Source: Thermoplasmatales archaeon | GTDB lineage: Archaea; Thermoplasmatota; JASEFT01; JAUWIS01 | Direction of reading: 5' to 3' | Length of the DNA: 7,964 nt | Assembly (NCBI GenBank): GCA_030019485.1 | Contig: JASEEW010000083.1 | Coordinates: 1-7,964 of the forward strand | In this document: piece by piece, positions 6,206 through 7,964 of the stretch | Numbering within the stretch: position 1 is the first letter of the stretch | Layout of the letters: each line of letters starts with the position of its first letter | Position numbers and translations under genes: made by a program | The notes under the pieces: model-generated | Told to the model about the DNA's origin: nothing | Databases searched by the model: none | Seen by the model: only the letters and a program-made list of their open reading frames with translations

Positions 6206-6210
6206 GAGGT
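6206..6210 (+). promoter_or_regulatory. Ribosome binding site of the phosphoesterase gene
   Basis: GAGGT lies 8 nt before the ATG at 6219, in the 18-nt gap after the upstream stop. It fits internal initiation within an operon. Confidence 0.65.
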
Positions 6211-6218
6211 TTGAAATC

Positions 6219-6878
6219 ATGATAGGCATTCTCGGCGACATCCATGGTGATTTTGAATCGACAGTAAAAATAATGGAAAAAAACAGTGTTGATTTCTGGC
6301 TCGGGGTTGGTGATGTTGCATCTGATTCATATGAGTACTTTACTCCTCCTGCGCCTTTTTACTGGATATCAGGAAACAATGAGGACTGGGATTTGATAGA
6401 GGAAATGGATAAAGGAGAAATTGAAAAACAAAACCTGCACCATTTAAAAAATGGTGAAATCTATCAAATAGATAATTTAAGAATAATTGGTCTTGGTGGA
6501 ACGTTTTCAAAAAATTTTTACAATTACAAAAGAAAGGATTTGCCCCATCCAAAAAACAGGGATTTCCAGAAAAGTGATAGGAGGAGGCATTTTGTTGAGG
6601 AGGAGGTTGAATCCTGTAAAAATGCGAAGAATATTGATATTTTTCTTAGTCATGAGGCATCAATGCCTTTCAAAATTAGAGGTATAGAGGCTGGCAAATG
6701 GGCTGTGAACTATGTAATCAAAAATATGAAACCAAAGATTCATTTCTTTGGTCATCATCATATTTTTTCTGTTAAAGAAGTAAACGGGATAAGCTCTGTT
6801 TGTCTTGATAAAATACCAAAATCCTTTGTTCTTTTGGATGTCAAGGATTTTTCGTTTGAAAGAATTTGTAAATTATAA
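6219..6878 (+). CDS. Calcineurin-like metallophosphoesterase
   Basis: This is a 219-residue cytoplasmic protein with the ordered two-metal phosphoesterase motifs: GDIHGD (6-11, ligands D7 and H9), GDV (31-33, D32), GNNED (52-56, N53 ligand; N54 takes the place of the common His), SHEA (144-147, H145) and GHHH (178-181). All expected metal ligands are therefore present. The compact size and the conserved LGGTFSKNFY (92-101) after the GNNE motif resemble stand-alone archaeal phosphoesterases related to the Dbr1 (lariat debranching) N-terminal domain. The substrate cannot be deduced, and a nucleotide or RNA phosphodiester is only a guess. It is co-oriented with and 18 nt after the anchored protein. 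A strong TATA-like run begins just past its stop. Confidence 0.9.
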   Translation: MIGILGDIHGDFESTVKIMEKNSVDFWLGVGDVASDSYEYFTPPAPFYWISGNNEDWDLIEEMDKGEIEKQNLHHLKNGEIYQIDNLRIIGLGGTFSKNFYNYKRKDLPHPKNRDFQKSDRRRHFVEEEVESCKNAKNIDIFLSHEASMPFKIRGIEAGKWAVNYVIKNMKPKIHFFGHHHIFSVKEVNGISSVCLDKIPKSFVLLDVKDFSFERICKL

Positions 6879-6881
6879 TGC

Positions 6882-6893
6882 ATATATATAAAT
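6882..6893 (+). promoter_or_regulatory. TATA-like box before the structured leader and zinc-ribbon gene
   Basis: ATATATATAAAT begins 4 nt after the phosphoesterase stop. Transcription would start near 6911-6915, leaving a leader of roughly 107-111 nt before the ATG at 7022. Confidence 0.55.
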
Positions 6894-6934
6894 ACTCCTA
6901 CGATGATTATGTCCTGCCCATAATAGGATGTGAC

Positions 6935-6995
6935 GGAATTCCAACAGGAATTCCTAGCATATTAGGAAAAGTGTGAAACACTTTTCCGTAACATG
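6935..6995 (+). other. Two tandem hairpins in a probable 5' leader
   Basis: Hairpin 1 is GGAATTCC (6935-6942), loop AACA, GGAATTCC (6947-6954). Hairpin 2 has a 10-bp perfect stem, GGAAAAGTGT (6965-6974) with ACACTTTTCC (6978-6987), and a GAA loop. It extends outward as CATATTA (6958-6964) with TAACATG (6989-6995), interrupted by one bulged G (6988) and one A-C mismatch. CCTA (6953-6956) can instead pair with TAGG (6963-6966), linking the right arm of hairpin 1 to the left arm of hairpin 2, so two exclusive folds are possible. No T-run follows hairpin 2, which argues against a simple terminator. It could be a cis-regulatory leader or a small RNA. Confidence 0.6.
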
Positions 6996-7021
6996 TGGGT
7001 GAAACAAGGAGAAGATATAAG

Positions 7022-7165
7022 ATGTATAGAGAAAGAGAAATGCATAAGGTGGTATGTGCGGATTGTGGTAAGGAAACTGAGGTCCCATTTAAACCCGATG
7101 GAACAAGACCTGTGTATTGCAGAGACTGTTATCAAAAGCATAGACCAGCAAGAAGGAGATATTAG
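7022..7165 (+). CDS. 47-residue CxxC-CxxC zinc-ribbon protein
   Basis: This small basic protein has two Cys pairs, VCADCGKE (11-18; C12, C15) and VYCRDCY (31-37; C33, C36), separated by a conserved-looking EVPFKPDGTRP linker, and a basic tail HRPARRRY. This is the layout of the widespread small CxxC-x17-CxxC zinc-ribbon proteins of archaea and bacteria, expected to bind one Zn and possibly nucleic acid. A longer open frame (6993-7220) overlaps it in another frame but shows no domain. The Cys spacing makes this frame the real gene. AGGAG at 7007-7011 lies 10 nt before the ATG. A GTG at 6995 in frame would add nine residues but has no ribosome binding site. The leader carries two strong hairpins. 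Function is unknown. Confidence 0.85.
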   Translation: MYREREMHKVVCADCGKETEVPFKPDGTRPVYCRDCYQKHRPARRRY

Positions 7166-7168
7166 TTC

Positions 7169-7173
7169 TTTTT
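7169..7173 (+). terminator. Possible T-tract terminator after the zinc-ribbon gene
   Basis: TTCTTTTT begins directly after the TAG stop (7165). The run of five T is short, so this is weak. Confidence 0.3.
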
Positions 7174-7265
7174 GGATGGAACATAACGTTCTGAAAAAGG
7201 ATTCTAAAACCGTATTCTAAGAGGAACAAAATGAACTTGATGCCCGCCGCTTCAGTGTAAACTAT

Positions 7266-7271
7266 AAAAAA
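7266..7271 (-). terminator. T6 tract after the SCP2-like gene
   Basis: Six T residues on the minus strand lie 7 nt past the TAA stop at 7279, fitting a U-rich archaeal terminator. Confidence 0.45.
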
Positions 7272-7278
7272 TCCCTGT

Positions 7279-7608
7279 TTATTTCAAGAATTCCTTTAAC
7301 CTTAACAGGTCCATCAGGCTTGCCTTTATTTTTATTTTCCCTGTGGCATAAGCCTTGAAAATGCTGATTTCTTTTTTCATTAAACCATGAATTGTTTCAT
7401 TATCAGATATTATTGTTACATCAGGATTCTCAATAGTTCCTTCATCAAAACCTGATATCCCGTCACCCAGGAGCAAAAAATGATATTTTTCATCATCTAT
7501 TTCTATCTGCACTTTCCTGTTTACATCCTTCAGCTCCTTCCTCAGTTTTTCATCTGTTTTGCATTTTTTGTTGAATTTTTCAATGGCATTCATTAATATT
7601 TCCTTCAT
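7279..7608 (-). CDS. SCP2 sterol-binding-like domain protein
   Basis: This is a 109-residue single-domain protein. An N-terminal helix (about 1-29) is followed by strands with YHFLLLGDGISGFDEG (42-57), then the family hallmark NPDVTIISDNETIHGLMKKEISIFKAYATGKIKIKASLMDLLRLKEFL (61-108). The 'PDVTI...', 'G-K-I-K-I-x-G/A' and terminal helix pattern is typical of SCP2-like lipid-binding domains. No signal peptide is present. Stand-alone archaeal members probably bind a hydrophobic ligand, but none is known here, and archaea do not generally make sterols. It is divergent from the thiamine-binding gene with 45 bp between start codons, so the promoters overlap. An AT-rich element at about 7634-7641 is correctly placed for a near-leaderless start. 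Confidence 0.87.
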   Translation of the reverse strand: MKEILMNAIEKFNKKCKTDEKLRKELKDVNRKVQIEIDDEKYHFLLLGDGISGFDEGTIENPDVTIISDNETIHGLMKKEISIFKAYATGKIKIKASLMDLLRLKEFLK

Positions 7609-7653
7609 CTCAACCTACATATACCTGTAAACATATAATTATTTGGTGAAAAA
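7609..7653. promoter_or_regulatory. Overlapping divergent promoter region
   Basis: The 45-bp gap must serve both directions. For the + gene, ACATATA at 7617-7623 predicts a start near 7646, just at GGTGA (7645-7649), which is 4 nt before the ATG. For the - gene, AATTATATG at about 7633-7641 predicts a start near 7611. The two transcripts would begin back to back with promoters lying across each other, so simultaneous use seems hindered. Confidence 0.5.
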
Positions 7654-7941
7654 ATGATAATAGGTGAGATAAGCACTGCGCCGTTGGACAAAGGCATACA
7701 CCTGCATGAGTATGTGAAGGCAGCGGTAAACGCAATAAAAAACACTGGCGTGAAATATGAGACATCTGCCATGTCAACAGCATTTGAGGCAAAAGACCTT
7801 GATGGGTTTCTCAGGGTTGTGAGGGATGCGCACAATGCAATAATAAACATGGGCTCAAAGAGGGTTTACACCATAGTGAAGATAGATGACAGGCGTGATG
7901 TTGATGAGACAATGGAAACAAAAATAGAAGGGCTAAAATAG
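7654..7941 (+). CDS. MTH1187-family thiamine-binding protein
   Basis: This 95-residue protein belongs to the MTH1187/YkoF-like family (UPF0045). It shows MIIGEISTAPLDKG (1-14), then EYVKAAVNAIKNTGVKYE (19-36), the MSTAFEA strand (40-46), and the signature TIVKIDDRRD (73-82) before ETMETKIE. Members form ferredoxin-like-fold oligomers, and several bind thiamine or its HMP part; the Methanothermobacter and yeast homologues are structurally known. A role in thiamine sensing or supply is likely but not proven here. GGTGA at 7645-7649, 4 nt before the ATG, fixes the start. The stop is at 7939-7941, 23 nt before the window end. Confidence 0.92.
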   Translation: MIIGEISTAPLDKGIHLHEYVKAAVNAIKNTGVKYETSAMSTAFEAKDLDGFLRVVRDAHNAIINMGSKRVYTIVKIDDRRDVDETMETKIEGLK

Positions 7942-7964
7942 TTTATGGCAAGCCTGTTAATTCC

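Noticed and set aside
6903..6923. Mini-ORF ATG ATT ATG TCC TGC CCA TAA as a leader peptide
   Set aside because: It lies upstream of the predicted transcription start and has no ribosome binding site.
6935..6995. H/ACA guide RNA (ACA at 6991-6993 after a hairpin)
   Set aside because: The ACA is part of the extended stem, and the hairpin lacks the internal loop needed for a guide pocket.
6993..7220. 75-residue plus-strand frame over the zinc-ribbon gene
   Set aside because: No motif is visible, and the CxxC-CxxC frame inside it is much more convincing.
7945..7964. Possible start of another gene (ATG at 7945, MASLLI)
   Set aside because: Only 20 bases are available, with no clear ribosome binding site or promoter, so it cannot be supported.

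Overview
The window is from an archaeon. The clearest evidence is a tRNA-Thr(CGU) gene split by a 116-nt intron with a textbook archaeal bulge-helix-bulge motif. The tRNA encodes no CCA. Several genes also have TATA-like boxes about 26 nt before the start codon and no leader, while others use GGTGA-type ribosome binding sites. The DNA is AT-rich and the proteins are lysine-rich rather than acidic, so it does not look haloarchaeal. The lineage cannot be fixed from this window.

Layout. 1-212 is non-coding repeat DNA: three 39-bp G-rich tandem units followed by degenerate C-rich copies in inverted orientation that reach to within about 6 nt of the tRNA. 213-402 is the intron-containing tRNA. 458-748 (+) is a small PH/GRAM-like protein, tail-to-tail with a SHOCT-type membrane protein (755-1117, -). 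1230-3412 (-) is a two-gene operon, pncC (NMN deamidase/CinA C-terminal family) then polX (family X DNA polymerase with PHP domain), joined by an ATGA overlap. Divergent from it across 76 nt is ligA (3489-5492, +), a complete NAD+-dependent DNA ligase, which is uncommon in archaea. 5613-6878 (+) is an anchored protein of unrecognised function followed by a calcineurin-like phosphoesterase. 6879-7021 is a promoter plus a strongly folded leader in front of a 47-aa zinc-ribbon gene (7022-7165). The window ends with a divergent pair: an SCP2-like protein (7279-7608, -) and an MTH1187-family thiamine-binding protein (7654-7941, +).

The most coherent functional story is the polX-pncC/ligA cluster. 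PolX fills short gaps and LigA seals the nick, consuming NAD+ and releasing NMN. PncC converts NMN to nicotinic acid mononucleotide for NAD re-synthesis. Gap filling, sealing and by-product recycling are thus encoded side by side. Other points of interest are the repeat block abutting a tRNA with no visible promoter, the heavily folded tRNA intron, and the structured leader of the zinc-ribbon gene.
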